Source of the DNA: UBA7328 sp002471345
GTDB taxonomy: Bacteria > Bacteroidota > Bacteroidia > Chitinophagales > Saprospiraceae
Reading direction: 5' to 3'
DNA: 30,984 nt
NCBI GenBank assembly: GCA_964011275.1
Contig: CAXGOB010000058.1
Coordinates: forward strand, 1-30,984
Shown here: positions 17,547 through 25,710 of the stretch, in pieces
Position numbering within the stretch: the stretch's first letter is position 1
Layout of the letters: each line of letters opens with the position of its first letter
Translations under genes and position numbers: made by a program
The notes under the pieces: generated by a model
Told to the model about the DNA's origin: nothing
Databases searched by the model: none
The model's input: the letters and a program-made list of their open reading frames with translations, nothing else

Positions 17547-17618
17547 ATGAGTAAGAATATATGCTTACTTATCGTTTCGGCTTACCTATGGATAAGTTGT
17601 AAAAGATTCAAAACATGA
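17547..17618 (+). CDS. Possible 23-aa lipoprotein-like leader peptide
   Basis: A short frame starting ATG AGT AAG encodes MSKNICLLIVSAYL followed by a lipobox-like WISC and only five further residues (KRFKT). A purine-rich stretch (GAAAGAAAAA) precedes the ATG. Its TGA overlaps the ATG of the LamG-EEP gene (ATGA), the arrangement of translational coupling. It could be a coupled leader, a very small lipoprotein similar in design to lysis lipoproteins, or the remnant of a decayed lipoprotein gene. The small size makes chance a real possibility. Confidence 0.3.
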   Translation: MSKNICLLIVSAYLWISCKRFKT

Positions 17619-19420
17619 AACCAACAATTGCAAAAGCTATCTCCATTTCACTTTCATTCTTCTTGATTATTGAAATTAGTATAGCCCAGACCAAGACGCT
17701 ACAATTTGATTTTGATCAGAATGTCAAAGCCTCAGGTCAAGAGTTTAGTGGCAAACAACTTTCTTTCACAGATGGAATTGAAGGGAAAGCAGTTGTTTTC
17801 AATCCTGCCAAAGGATATACAAATCTTAGTCTCGACAATTTACAACTTGATGGCACTGAAGATTTTACAGTTCAATGTTGGATAAAGACTACTTCAAAAA
17901 AGCCTCAAGTGATTCTCTCCCAAAAACGCTTTCATAACAAAGGGATAGTATCGCAAAAAAACTCCGGATGGGCATTGTACAGTTCAGGTGGGACATTCGG
18001 ATGGAGTGTTGGTTCTGGTAATCGTAGAATTAATTATGAAAGAGACAATGGAGAAAAAATGTCTATAACCGATGGACAGTGGCATCAAATGACGCTAACC
18101 TACAGTAAATCACTTTCTGAATTTCGTCTTTATTATGACGGTCAAAACAAGGCTATTTACAAAGTAAATTTTGACTTTTCTAACTTAGAGCCTCTAGTGA
18201 TTGGATCAATAAAAGACCCCTCCAACATGAGCACTGCCTACTCTTCTGAAATAAAAATTGGACTTGATAAATTACAGAATTTAGTCGAAGCATTCAATGA
18301 CTTAGACCTAGAACCTTTGAAAAATGATGAGTTCTTAGATCTTATCGTTTCTCCAGAAGATGTATTGAATAAAAAGTTAGAGAACATAGACAATGTCCAA
18401 AAAGTGAGTAAAGAAAATCTTACTAACTCATTGGAAATAAGAAAAGAGTTGGTATCTAATCCCTATACCGTCTTTCAGAACAGGTCACTTACCGACCTTA
18501 AACCCGTCAGCAAAATATATGAATTACAATCAGGAAAGGTTGTAATCAACGATACTGTGGCCAAATCTTTTACTGAAGATGAAAATCTATATCCTTCTGA
18601 TTTTGCTATGGATAACTTATCAATCTGGGAAGAGACAATGGGCGCTAAGGATATCCTTACGAGTTATACTAATTTCAAGGAAGCCAATAAATCAAATGTA
18701 CCCGAGAATCTCAAAGATCTCACTGTAGGAGTATGGAATATATGGCATGGAGGAATACATTGGACAAAGGAGAAAGACGGCTGGGACTCACGACAGCGAA
18801 TTGTAGAAATGATTAAAGAAAAAAATATTGATGTCATTTTGATGCAGGAAACCTACTCAGCCGGAGATCTTATTGCAGCAGAATTAGGTTACTACTTTGC
18901 TACCACTTCTGACTGGGACTACAGATACCAGGGTGCTAACATTTCTGTGATAAGTCGCTTCCCTATAGAAGAGGTGCAGGTTTTAGAAGAAACAGAATTT
19001 AATAATGTAGCTATTAAAATGACTCTAAGTGAAAGTCAGGAGATCTGGGCAATGTCAAATTGGTATGGTATGTCCAATTTCGAGTCTGTTTACAATTTTC
19101 ATGAAACCAGATTTGAGAATACCGATAATGTTCCTGTGCTATTTGGAGGTGACTTTAATGCAGTACCACACACTGATGGAGGGGACAGTCCGGCATCTAA
19201 AAAATTGTTAGATGCAGGTTTTACGGATGCTTTTAGGAGTTTATATCCAGATGTTGATAAGGATCCAGGTTTCTCTCACAGAAGTGGAGAGCGCATCGAT
19301 CAATTATACTATAAGGGCAAAGGATTAAGCAATACATTTACCGAAACTATTTCTTCATGGCCCACAGGTTTTCCTTCAGATCATTATTTGATTCTGTCAA
19401 AATTTGAACTGAATTATTAA
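17615..19420 (+). CDS. Secreted LamG-like plus endonuclease/exonuclease/phosphatase (EEP) family protein
   Basis: The 601-aa protein starts with a signal peptide (ISISLSFFLIIEISIAQ). Residues about 28-220 form a LamG/concanavalin-like beta sandwich ('GIEGKAVVFNPAKGYTNL', 'FTVQCWIKT', 'DGQWHQMTLTYS', 'FRLYYDGQ'). A charged linker follows. Residues about 370-601 are an EEP metal-dependent phosphoesterase domain: 'LTVGVWNIWHGG', E412 in 'VILMQETY', D513/N515 in 'FGGDFNAVPH', and D589/H590 in 'PSDHYLILS'. The family includes DNases, sphingomyelinases and inositol phosphatases, so the substrate is open; LamG fusion suggests a surface-bound or carbohydrate-bound target. The next gene, only 20 nt away from its ATG, is a second EEP protein. 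Confidence 0.85.
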   Translation: MKPTIAKAISISLSFFLIIEISIAQTKTLQFDFDQNVKASGQEFSGKQLSFTDGIEGKAVVFNPAKGYTNLSLDNLQLDGTEDFTVQCWIKTTSKKPQVILSQKRFHNKGIVSQKNSGWALYSSGGTFGWSVGSGNRRINYERDNGEKMSITDGQWHQMTLTYSKSLSEFRLYYDGQNKAIYKVNFDFSNLEPLVIGSIKDPSNMSTAYSSEIKIGLDKLQNLVEAFNDLDLEPLKNDEFLDLIVSPEDVLNKKLENIDNVQKVSKENLTNSLEIRKELVSNPYTVFQNRSLTDLKPVSKIYELQSGKVVINDTVAKSFTEDENLYPSDFAMDNLSIWEETMGAKDILTSYTNFKEANKSNVPENLKDLTVGVWNIWHGGIHWTKEKDGWDSRQRIVEMIKEKNIDVILMQETYSAGDLIAAELGYYFATTSDWDYRYQGANISVISRFPIEEVQVLEETEFNNVAIKMTLSESQEIWAMSNWYGMSNFESVYNFHETRFENTDNVPVLFGGDFNAVPHTDGGDSPASKKLLDAGFTDAFRSLYPDVDKDPGFSHRSGERIDQLYYKGKGLSNTFTETISSWPTGFPSDHYLILSKFELNY

Positions 19421-19440
19421 TCACCAATTTGACAAACAGA

Positions 19441-20238
19441 ATGAATTTGAAAACATCAATTATCTTATGTCTTATTCTAGCAAGTTGTGCATCATGGTCG
19501 CAGGAAATTGTAGATAGTAGCAAAATTGTAAAAGCCCTCTCGTTTAACATTCTTCATGGTAAAACAACTAAAGGAGATTTCAATTTAGATGTTTTAGCAA
19601 ATCTTATAAAAGATGCAGACCCTGATTTTGTAGCTATGCAAGAAGTGGATTTTAAGGTTAACAGGTCCAAAAAATATGATCTGGTTACAGAACTAGGATG
19701 GCGAACACATATGGCCCCCATCTTTGCAAGAGCTATGTATTATGATGGTGGAGAGTATGGTGAGGGAGCATTATCCAAGTATAGTTTTATAAGTACAAGA
19801 AATATCTCGCTTCCCCATCTTCAAGGAGAGGAACCAAGGGCAGCAATTGAAATTGTTGTTGAGTTGCCTTCAGGAGACACTATTGCTTTTGTAGGCACTC
19901 ATTTTGCTCATGAAGGAAATGCTGGAAGAGAAATACAAGCCAAAAAGATCAACGCAGTATTCTCAAAAAATAAGTACCCCACCATTTTAGTAGGCGACCT
20001 CAATGCGACTCCGGGAAGCGAGCCGATTAATATACTTGAAGAAATGTGGACAGCTACTTACGAAAAGGACATTCCTCTGCCCACCTATCCATCAGATAAC
20101 CCAACTGTAAAAATTGACTATGTAATGTTTTACCCAAAAGACAGATGGAAGATTATTGATCGAAGAGTTATTCAAGATACGATTGCCTCTGATCACTGTG
20201 CTTATTTAGTAACATTAGAATTAGTTGATAAAGAATAA
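19441..20238 (+). CDS. EEP-family phosphodiesterase-like lipoprotein
   Basis: The protein is 265 aa from ATG 19441; a TTG four codons earlier is possible but ATG gives a clean export signal ending in a lipobox (LCLILASC, Cys at 15). EEP catalytic residues are present: 'ALSFNILHGKT', E68 in 'VAMQEVDFKV', 'GTHFAHEG', D186/N188 in 'LVGDLNATPG', and D251/H252 in 'ASDHCAYLV'. It resembles extracellular exo/endonuclease-phosphatase proteins that often act on phosphodiesters of lipids, sugars or nucleic acids. Its neighbour upstream has the same catalytic fold, so the two may act on one substrate in succession, or be diverged duplicates. The gap of 20 nt supports one operon. Confidence 0.85.
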   Translation: MNLKTSIILCLILASCASWSQEIVDSSKIVKALSFNILHGKTTKGDFNLDVLANLIKDADPDFVAMQEVDFKVNRSKKYDLVTELGWRTHMAPIFARAMYYDGGEYGEGALSKYSFISTRNISLPHLQGEEPRAAIEIVVELPSGDTIAFVGTHFAHEGNAGREIQAKKINAVFSKNKYPTILVGDLNATPGSEPINILEEMWTATYEKDIPLPTYPSDNPTVKIDYVMFYPKDRWKIIDRRVIQDTIASDHCAYLVTLELVDKE

Positions 20239-20307
20239 AATCTGGGTCAAAATTGAAGTGTCTTCGACTATCAAACAATATCATATCTCACACTTAACAC
20301 AATCACC

Positions 20308-21483
20308 ATGAAAAGAACATTTATAGTTTTTACAATAATGCTCATTTGTTTTCAGGCATACGGGCAAAAACCAAGAGCACGAGATCTTGGTGTTCCATTT
20401 GCAGGAAAAACAGGTGTATACAATGCGATTACAGATGTAAAAGGAGTGGAAGTAGGATATAGCACCATAATTTCTGGAGAAGGAGAAAATATTATAGGCG
20501 AAGGTCCTATAAGAACTGGGGTGACAGCGATTTTTCCTAGAGGAAGATCTAAAAAATTCAGTCCTGTTTATGCTAATTGGTACAGTCTAAATGGAAATGG
20601 TGAAATGACAGGTACCACTTGGGTGACTGAATCAGGGTTTCTTGAAACTCCAATTATGATTACCAATACAAATAGTGTTGGAGTGGTAAGAGATGCGGTA
20701 TTAAAATGGTATGTAGATACCGATTGGTATAATGGTGAAGGCTGGTGGTATACCTATCCTGTTGTTGGAGAAACCTACGATGGATTTCTAAATGACATCT
20801 ATGGATTTCATGTAAAAGAAGCAAACGTTTTGGAAGCCATAAACAATGCTTCCACAGGTAAAATTGAAGAAGGAAATATTGGAGGGGGAACAGGAATGAT
20901 GTGCTTAGGTTTCAAAGGAGGAACAGGTACTTCCTCTAGAGTTATAACAGTAAAGGATTCTACTTATACCGTTGGGGTATTGGTGCAATCTAATTTTGGT
21001 GGAAAAAGGAACTTTACAGTTGCAGGTGTACCTGTTGGGCAAGAGTTAAGAGATACACTAAACTATGTCTACAACGCAGCTCCGAAATCAAGAAGACAAG
21101 ATGGAGATGGCTCTATTATAGTCATTGTAGCCACGGATGCTCCATTTCTACCACATCAACTTAAAAGAATTGCTCAAAGAGTTCCTCTGGGAATAGGAAT
21201 TGTTGGTGGTCGAGGTAGTAACGGTTCAGGAGATATATTTTTGGCTTTTTCTACCGCCAATGAAGAGGCATTTAATAGAGATAATACAACAACAATACGG
21301 ACATTTTCGAATGATCTAATCACACCTTTTTTTGATGCTACAGTTCAATGTGTAGAGGAGGCAATAATCAATGCTATGGTTGGAGCAGAAACCATGGAAG
21401 GAATAAATGGTAATAAAGCATATGCATTACCCCATGACCTACTCATAGAAACGCTAAAAAAATATAATCGGATAAAGGAATAA
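20308..21483 (+). CDS. P1-family (DmpA-like) aminopeptidase, exported
   Basis: The 391-aa protein has a signal peptide (FIVFTIMLICFQAYGQ). It matches the self-processing N-terminal nucleophile family of DmpA and BapA: 'RARDLGVPFAGKTGVYNAIT', 'GVEVGYSTI', 'IRTGVTAIFPRG', 'GGGTGMMCLGFKGGTGTSSR', and the cleavage site 'DGDGSIIVIVATDAPFLPHQ'. By comparison with DmpA, autoproteolysis between Gly268 and Ser269 would expose Ser269 as nucleophile. Substrates in the family are D-amino-acid amides, beta-peptides or L-aminopeptides. Export suggests periplasmic peptide processing. It lies 69 nt downstream of the EEP lipoprotein on the same strand, with no visible functional link. Confidence 0.92.
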   Translation: MKRTFIVFTIMLICFQAYGQKPRARDLGVPFAGKTGVYNAITDVKGVEVGYSTIISGEGENIIGEGPIRTGVTAIFPRGRSKKFSPVYANWYSLNGNGEMTGTTWVTESGFLETPIMITNTNSVGVVRDAVLKWYVDTDWYNGEGWWYTYPVVGETYDGFLNDIYGFHVKEANVLEAINNASTGKIEEGNIGGGTGMMCLGFKGGTGTSSRVITVKDSTYTVGVLVQSNFGGKRNFTVAGVPVGQELRDTLNYVYNAAPKSRRQDGDGSIIVIVATDAPFLPHQLKRIAQRVPLGIGIVGGRGSNGSGDIFLAFSTANEEAFNRDNTTTIRTFSNDLITPFFDATVQCVEEAIINAMVGAETMEGINGNKAYALPHDLLIETLKKYNRIKE

Positions 21484-21562
21484 GATCAGAGATCATAGTA
21501 TCAAAGATTATAGAGTTAGTCAGCTTTTATATCAAGAACTGAATTAATATAAACGTGAGAAA

Positions 21563-22240
21563 ATGCATGGAATACTATATCCAAAGGTTAAGATTTGTTG
21601 CGTCAAAACAAAGGCTGAGTCCGAGATCGCCATTCGATATGGGGCAAAGGCCATAGGGCTAGTTGGACCAATGCCTAGTGGACCAGGTCAAATAAGAAAT
21701 GAGCTCATCAAAGAAATAGCGGCTTCTACTCCGATTAACATTGATACGTTTTTATTGACAAGTGAAACAGACAGTTCGAAAATTATTGAGCACTATAAAA
21801 AAGTAAATACTAACACAATTCAAATAGTTGATGAATTGGATGAAAGGAACTATAACTTAATCAGAGATGAGCTTCCTTCAGTAGAAATAGTTCAAGTCAT
21901 CCATGTTCTCGACAATAATACGATTGAAGAGGCCATAGAAATATCAAAGTTTGTGGACTACATATTGCTCGATAGTGGAAATCCCAACCTGAAAGTAAAG
22001 ACTCTAGGAGGTACAGGAAAAGTTCATGATTGGACTATTAGTAAAACAATAAGACAAGAGGTTGATATTCCTATTTATCTTGCTGGAGGACTAAATGAAA
22101 ACAACATTGAAGAAGCCATAGAAACAGTACAACCTTATGGTATTGATTTATGCAGTGGAGTCAGAACAAATGATGTATTAGATGAGATAAAAATTCGATC
22201 CTTTTTTGAAAAAATCAAACCTACTTCAGACCTCTTATGA
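21563..22240 (+). CDS. Divergent TrpF-like (phosphoribosylanthranilate isomerase family) barrel protein
   Basis: The 225-aa protein follows the TrpF layout: 'KVKICCVKTKAESEIAIRYG' at the start, where Cys12 aligns with the catalytic Cys of the KxCG motif; Asp137 in 'DYILLDSG', aligned with the catalytic Asp; 'GGTGKVHDWTI', the phosphate-loop region; 'IYLAGGLNENNIEEAI' and 'GIDLCSGVRTN'. The family's KxCG is KICC here and the substrate loop is 'GPMPSGPGQI' rather than the usual SPR motif. No other trp genes are nearby. It may be a specialised paralogue in another pathway rather than tryptophan synthesis; the alternative is the sole TrpF of the genome. Confidence 0.8.
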   Translation: MHGILYPKVKICCVKTKAESEIAIRYGAKAIGLVGPMPSGPGQIRNELIKEIAASTPINIDTFLLTSETDSSKIIEHYKKVNTNTIQIVDELDERNYNLIRDELPSVEIVQVIHVLDNNTIEEAIEISKFVDYILLDSGNPNLKVKTLGGTGKVHDWTISKTIRQEVDIPIYLAGGLNENNIEEAIETVQPYGIDLCSGVRTNDVLDEIKIRSFFEKIKPTSDLL

Positions 22241-22308
22241 TCTAAATAAATATGATCTTTTACATCATTGCCAATTAAACATAATTCGAAGGCATACTAG
22301 CTAGAAAC

Positions 22309-22761
22309 TTAAACCTCTTGTGGTAACTTGATATGCATATCATAGTCTGCTGCAGTTTGCATTACCTTATTTATAATGCTTTCGTCAACTGACTTTTTCA
22401 TTGCGTCTGCTTCTGTAGCAGAAACTCCCATATCTTCAAAGAAGGAAAGAAATCCTTTTGGGCTATGAATGTTAATCCACTTGCATTTAGTAGATCCAGC
22501 ATTATTAAAAGTATGGACAATATTGGGAGGAAAATCCACAGACTCGCCTTGTTTTAATACTTTGACCTCTCCATTTATCATAAACTCCATTTCTCCTTCT
22601 AATACCATAAACATTTCATTTGTAGTAGAGTGAGAATGAGGAGGTGGACCAGGAACATTTGGATCTGTTTCACCTATTACCATGTCAAAATCTCCAGAAA
22701 CCTGAACTGGGCTTATATGATGACCCAAAACCCATAAATTATTTTCTTTTTCCATTTTCAT
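22309..22761 (-). CDS. Single-domain cupin protein
   Basis: The 150-aa protein has cupin motif 1 'PPPHSHSTTNEMFMVLEGEM' (metal ligands His-x-His, Glu and a later His) and motif 2 with 'GESVDFPPNIVHTFNNAG'. It is the small quercetin-dioxygenase-like or sensing cupin type; a C-terminal helical tail contains 'FLSFFEDMGVSATEADAMKK'. No signal peptide is present, so it is cytoplasmic. It diverges from a TetR gene, with operator-like palindromes between them, so it is probably the regulated target. The reaction is unknown. Confidence 0.88.
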   Translation of the reverse strand: MKMEKENNLWVLGHHISPVQVSGDFDMVIGETDPNVPGPPPHSHSTTNEMFMVLEGEMEFMINGEVKVLKQGESVDFPPNIVHTFNNAGSTKCKWINIHSPKGFLSFFEDMGVSATEADAMKKSVDESIINKVMQTAADYDMHIKLPQEV

Positions 22762-22772
22762 TTTTTTGTTTT

Positions 22773-22790
22773 ATGAGACAACTATCTCAC
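22773..22790. promoter_or_regulatory. Palindromic operator half-matched copy near cupin gene
   Basis: ATGAGACA-AC-TATCTCAC shares 8 of 8 bases in the left arm and 6 of 8 in the right arm with the perfect operator at 22826-22843. It lies 12 nt upstream of the cupin start and its centre is 53 bp (about five helical turns) from the other copy. Confidence 0.7.
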
Positions 22791-22806
22791 AAACATAGAT
22801 GCAAAT

Positions 22807-22821
22807 TTTGGAATATCCAAA
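22807..22821. promoter_or_regulatory. Central inverted repeat TTTGGA-ATA-TCCAAA
   Basis: A perfect 6-bp inverted repeat with a 3-nt centre, set in AT-rich sequence between the two TGAGACA operators. It is likely part of the divergent promoter region; it could bind another protein or be chance in AT-rich DNA. Confidence 0.35.
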
Positions 22822-22825
22822 TTTT

Positions 22826-22843
22826 ATGAGACATTTGTCTCAT
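22826..22843. promoter_or_regulatory. Perfect palindromic TetR-type operator overlapping the regulator start codon
   Basis: ATGAGACA-TT-TGTCTCAT has two perfect 8-bp arms around a 2-nt centre. It overlaps the first two bases of the TetR ATG (22842), so binding would block transcription or initiation of the regulator's own gene. Autoregulation is the natural reading. Confidence 0.8.
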
Positions 22844-23444
22844 GAAAAACAATGATCAGCCGAGTGGTAGGGTAAAACAAAAACTTCAAACCAGGTCAGA
22901 AATATTAAAAGCCACAAGAGCTTTGATGAAGAAAAAGCAAAAAATATCAATGGACGATATTGCTGAGAAAGCAAAAATCTCCAGAGCAACCTTATATAGG
23001 TACTACTCTAATATAGATATCCTCGTAACAGAAGCGTCCTTGCATATACAATTTAAGTCCCCAGATCAATTATCAGAAGAAGTAAATGAAATGCCTCTTC
23101 TCCATAGAATCCATCATATACAAAAGCATTATAATACGCTGTCACAAAAAAATGAGATAGTTTTTAGGCGATACATAAGTGCGGTCCTAAAAGAATCGAT
23201 TATTTCAAAAAAACAACTCAGAGGAGCTCGGAGAATAGAATCATTAAAAAAAGCATTAAGACCATTCAAAGGCGAGTATGATAATGATACTTACAATAAA
23301 CTAATCTCGATTTCTTCTGTCCTTATGGGAATAGATCCTCTTATCACTTGTAAAGATGTATGCAATCTAAACAATGAAGAGTCAAATACTATACTAGAGT
23401 GGGGAATTGAAATGATTCTTAAAGGAATATCTCAAGACAAATAA
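22842..23444 (+). CDS. TetR/AcrR-family transcriptional regulator
   Basis: The 200-aa protein has an N-terminal TetR HTH: 'RSEILKATRALMKKKQ', 'ISMDDIAEKAKISRATLYRY' and 'YSNIDILVTEA'. The remainder is helical and presumably binds a ligand; I do not recognise the ligand class. The ATG overlaps the perfect palindrome 22826-22843, so it very probably represses itself, and a related palindrome lies in front of the divergent cupin gene. A 7-bp hairpin lies about 60 nt after its stop. The HTH assignment is secure. Confidence 0.92.
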   Translation: MKNNDQPSGRVKQKLQTRSEILKATRALMKKKQKISMDDIAEKAKISRATLYRYYSNIDILVTEASLHIQFKSPDQLSEEVNEMPLLHRIHHIQKHYNTLSQKNEIVFRRYISAVLKESIISKKQLRGARRIESLKKALRPFKGEYDNDTYNKLISISSVLMGIDPLITCKDVCNLNNEESNTILEWGIEMILKGISQDK

Positions 23445-23501
23445 ACATCAGATCTAAGCACTAATTAAAATACCAGTCTTGCATTCATTATGCCTTATGA
23501 T

Positions 23502-23523
23502 TTCTTGGTCTATGATCCAAGAA
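23502..23523 (+). terminator. Hairpin downstream of TetR gene
   Basis: TTCTTGG (23502-23508) and CCAAGAA (23517-23523) form a perfect 7-bp stem with an 8-nt loop. A loose T-rich tract (ATTCTTTTAT) follows after a few bases. It may end the TetR transcript or shape the leader of the next gene. Confidence 0.4.
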
Positions 23524-23606
23524 CACTGATTCTTTTATAAAGGAACATGCAAGTCCAAATAATTAAATCCCTATTTTAGATTCAATCCTTCTATAAATTG
23601 TAATCA

Positions 23607-25268
23607 ATGAAATCTGTTATTCAACTTTTTACTTTTTCAATACTATTTCTTCTCAGTAATCAAATTGATGCTCAAATCAATCCAAATCAATTGTCCAAAA
23701 TAGACAGTTTGTTCGTCAGCTGGAATGTACCTAATCATCCTGGCGGAGCAGTTGGTATTTTGAAAGACGGTAAAACTATATTTTCAAAAGCTTATGGATT
23801 AGCAAGTTTAGAATACCTATTACCTAATTCTACTGAAACCATATTCAATACTGGCTCTGTTTCAAAACAGTTTACTGCAATGGGTATTGTTCTTTTAGAG
23901 GAGCAAGGTCTGCTGACTTTTGATGATGATATAAGAAAACATATTCCTGAATTGCCAATTTTCAAAGAGACTATTACCATCCGTCATTTAATGCATCATA
24001 CAAGTGGTCTCAGAAGTTTACATGCTCTTTTTGCCCTAGCAGGATGGAGAGGTGATGACTCCAGAACGAATGATGATCTGAATAGATTAATTCTAAATCA
24101 AAAAGATCTAAATTTTACACCCGGAGAAGAGTATCTATACTGTAATACCGGATATATGCTCATGGTGAATATCATTGAAAACATAAGCGGAGAAAAATTT
24201 ACCCATTGGATGAAAAGTAACATTTTTGACGAGTTGGGCATGCACCACACCTATGTAGAAGACGAGTACTCCAGAGTGGTACCCAATAATGCAACTTCCT
24301 ATTATGGGTCAAAAACCTTTAGCCGAGCTGTAGAATATTGGGGTTATGTAGGATCAGGCAATATGCACTCTACCACTGATGATTTATTGACTTGGTTACA
24401 AAACTTCACTACTCCACAGAAAGGCTGGGAATCTGCATTTTCAAAAATGCTTACAACCACACCCTTTAATAGTGGTGCCCCCAATAGCTATGCTTTTGGT
24501 GTTGGAATAGGGAATCATGTAGGCAAAAAGACAGTAGGGCATGGAGGTGCAATAGGAGGATTCAGAGCTAACGTCAGAGCCTATTCAGAAGATGATTTAC
24601 ATATTGCTGTACTCACTAATTTTTCTGCAGGAAATCCAGGTGGAAAGATCAATCAAATTGGACAAATAATATATGGAAATGTTGAAGACAGTGAAAATTC
24701 AAAGAGTGGAGAGTTAAAATCCATAGATATTTCTAATGAAAAACTGGCTCAACATGAAGGTAATTATTGGAACCCTAAACAAAAATTTGGAAGAAAGATT
24801 TATTTAAAAAACGATACACTTAGATACTCCAGATCAGAAACCAATGAAAGTCCTATTGTACCTATCAATAGCAACACTTTTAAAATGTTAGAAGTGGATG
24901 TTGATCTTTTCATAGAATTTAATGATAAGAATGCACAAATGATTGTCAAAGAAGAAGGTCAATCAGCTTCAATTTTTGATGGAATAGAAAATACTGGCAT
25001 GCCAAATCTGACTGAAATATCAGAATATGCTGGAAAATTTTACAGTCCTGAAGTTGAGACTTTTTACACAATCACAAGAGTAGACTCAAGCTTAATCTGT
25101 TATCATCCACGTCATGGAATAATAGAAACAGAAATTCTTTACAAAGACATATTATCTGCAAATTGGCCGTTAGGTATTATAGAATTCGAAAGAGACGAAA
25201 ATGGCAATATCAATGGTGCATTTATGAGCAATGGAAGAGCACGGAACGTCTGGTTTAAGAAGGAATAA
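23607..25268 (+). CDS. Exported serine beta-lactamase-fold hydrolase (class C / esterase type)
   Basis: The 553-aa protein has a signal peptide (LFTFSILFLLSNQIDAQ). The penicillin-binding/beta-lactamase fold covers residues about 30-350 with SxxK at S84-K87 ('NTGSVSKQFTAMG'), the Tyr-x-Asn motif at Y178-N180 ('EEYLYCNTGYML'), and 'GHGGAIGGF' (H312-G314) in place of KTG. HGG and Tyr-x-Asn are usual for the class C/EstB/D-peptidase group (Pfam Beta-lactamase). Residues about 370-553 form a beta-rich C-terminal extension often seen in Bacteroidota homologues. The substrate could be an ester, D-peptide or other amide; true beta-lactamase activity is not implied. Confidence 0.9.
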   Translation: MKSVIQLFTFSILFLLSNQIDAQINPNQLSKIDSLFVSWNVPNHPGGAVGILKDGKTIFSKAYGLASLEYLLPNSTETIFNTGSVSKQFTAMGIVLLEEQGLLTFDDDIRKHIPELPIFKETITIRHLMHHTSGLRSLHALFALAGWRGDDSRTNDDLNRLILNQKDLNFTPGEEYLYCNTGYMLMVNIIENISGEKFTHWMKSNIFDELGMHHTYVEDEYSRVVPNNATSYYGSKTFSRAVEYWGYVGSGNMHSTTDDLLTWLQNFTTPQKGWESAFSKMLTTTPFNSGAPNSYAFGVGIGNHVGKKTVGHGGAIGGFRANVRAYSEDDLHIAVLTNFSAGNPGGKINQIGQIIYGNVEDSENSKSGELKSIDISNEKLAQHEGNYWNPKQKFGRKIYLKNDTLRYSRSETNESPIVPINSNTFKMLEVDVDLFIEFNDKNAQMIVKEEGQSASIFDGIENTGMPNLTEISEYAGKFYSPEVETFYTITRVDSSLICYHPRHGIIETEILYKDILSANWPLGIIEFERDENGNINGAFMSNGRARNVWFKKE

Positions 25269-25301
25269 AGACAGTTTTTAACCCAAAAAAAGAAAATTAG
25301 A

Positions 25302-25661
25302 ATGAATACAAAAGCATTAGTTAAATCTTGGTTTGGTAAATGGGAAGAAGGGGATTTTATCAACTTGCCAATTTCGGATATATTTACTCACACAAGCCCT
25401 TTTGGAATCATAGAAGGAAAAGAAGCATACCTACATGTAGTGAATGAAAATAGAGACAAATTCTTGGGCTATAAATTTGAAATACAAGATGAGATTTATT
25501 TAGACAATAAAGCTTGTGTACGCTATAAGGCTAGTCAAAATGACTTTGACTTAGAAGTGAGTGAATGGTATTATATCCAAGACAACTTAATAGATCGAAT
25601 TATAGCTCACTATCACATTGGAGAAATCAAGAATGATAGGAAACTAAAGAATGAGAATTAG
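25302..25661 (+). CDS. NTF2-like (SnoaL-type) small protein
   Basis: The 119-aa protein begins 'MNTKALVKSWFGKWEEGDF' and has 'DIFTHTSPFGIIEGKEAYLH' and 'EWYYIQDNLIDRIIAHYHIG'. This is the cone-shaped NTF2/SnoaL fold that often binds small hydrophobic ligands or acts as an isomerase or cyclase. It follows the hydrolase gene after 33 nt on the same strand, suggesting an operon, but no shared function is evident. Confidence 0.8.
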   Translation: MNTKALVKSWFGKWEEGDFINLPISDIFTHTSPFGIIEGKEAYLHVVNENRDKFLGYKFEIQDEIYLDNKACVRYKASQNDFDLEVSEWYYIQDNLIDRIIAHYHIGEIKNDRKLKNEN

Positions 25662-25710
25662 AATAGGATCATTTTAATACAAGCCTACAGTTCGACCAAA
25701 AATGACATTT

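Larger units (their letters stand above)
17185..17614. other. Intergenic region between eda (minus) and the LamG-EEP gene (plus)
   Basis: This 430-nt stretch holds: an operator-like palindrome CCAATTGG (17202-17209) flanked by GATT and AATC just upstream of eda; a short hairpin plus nine-T run at 17324-17346; and a 23-codon lipoprotein-like mini-ORF at 17547-17618. A longer open frame from TTG 17367 covers the same end but has no recognisable features upstream of the mini-ORF, and I do not call it. Confidence 0.6.

Noticed and set aside
17367..17618. 83-aa plus-strand frame from TTG
   Set aside because: No domain, signal or composition supports the first 60 residues; only the final 23 codons look like a possible peptide and are listed separately.
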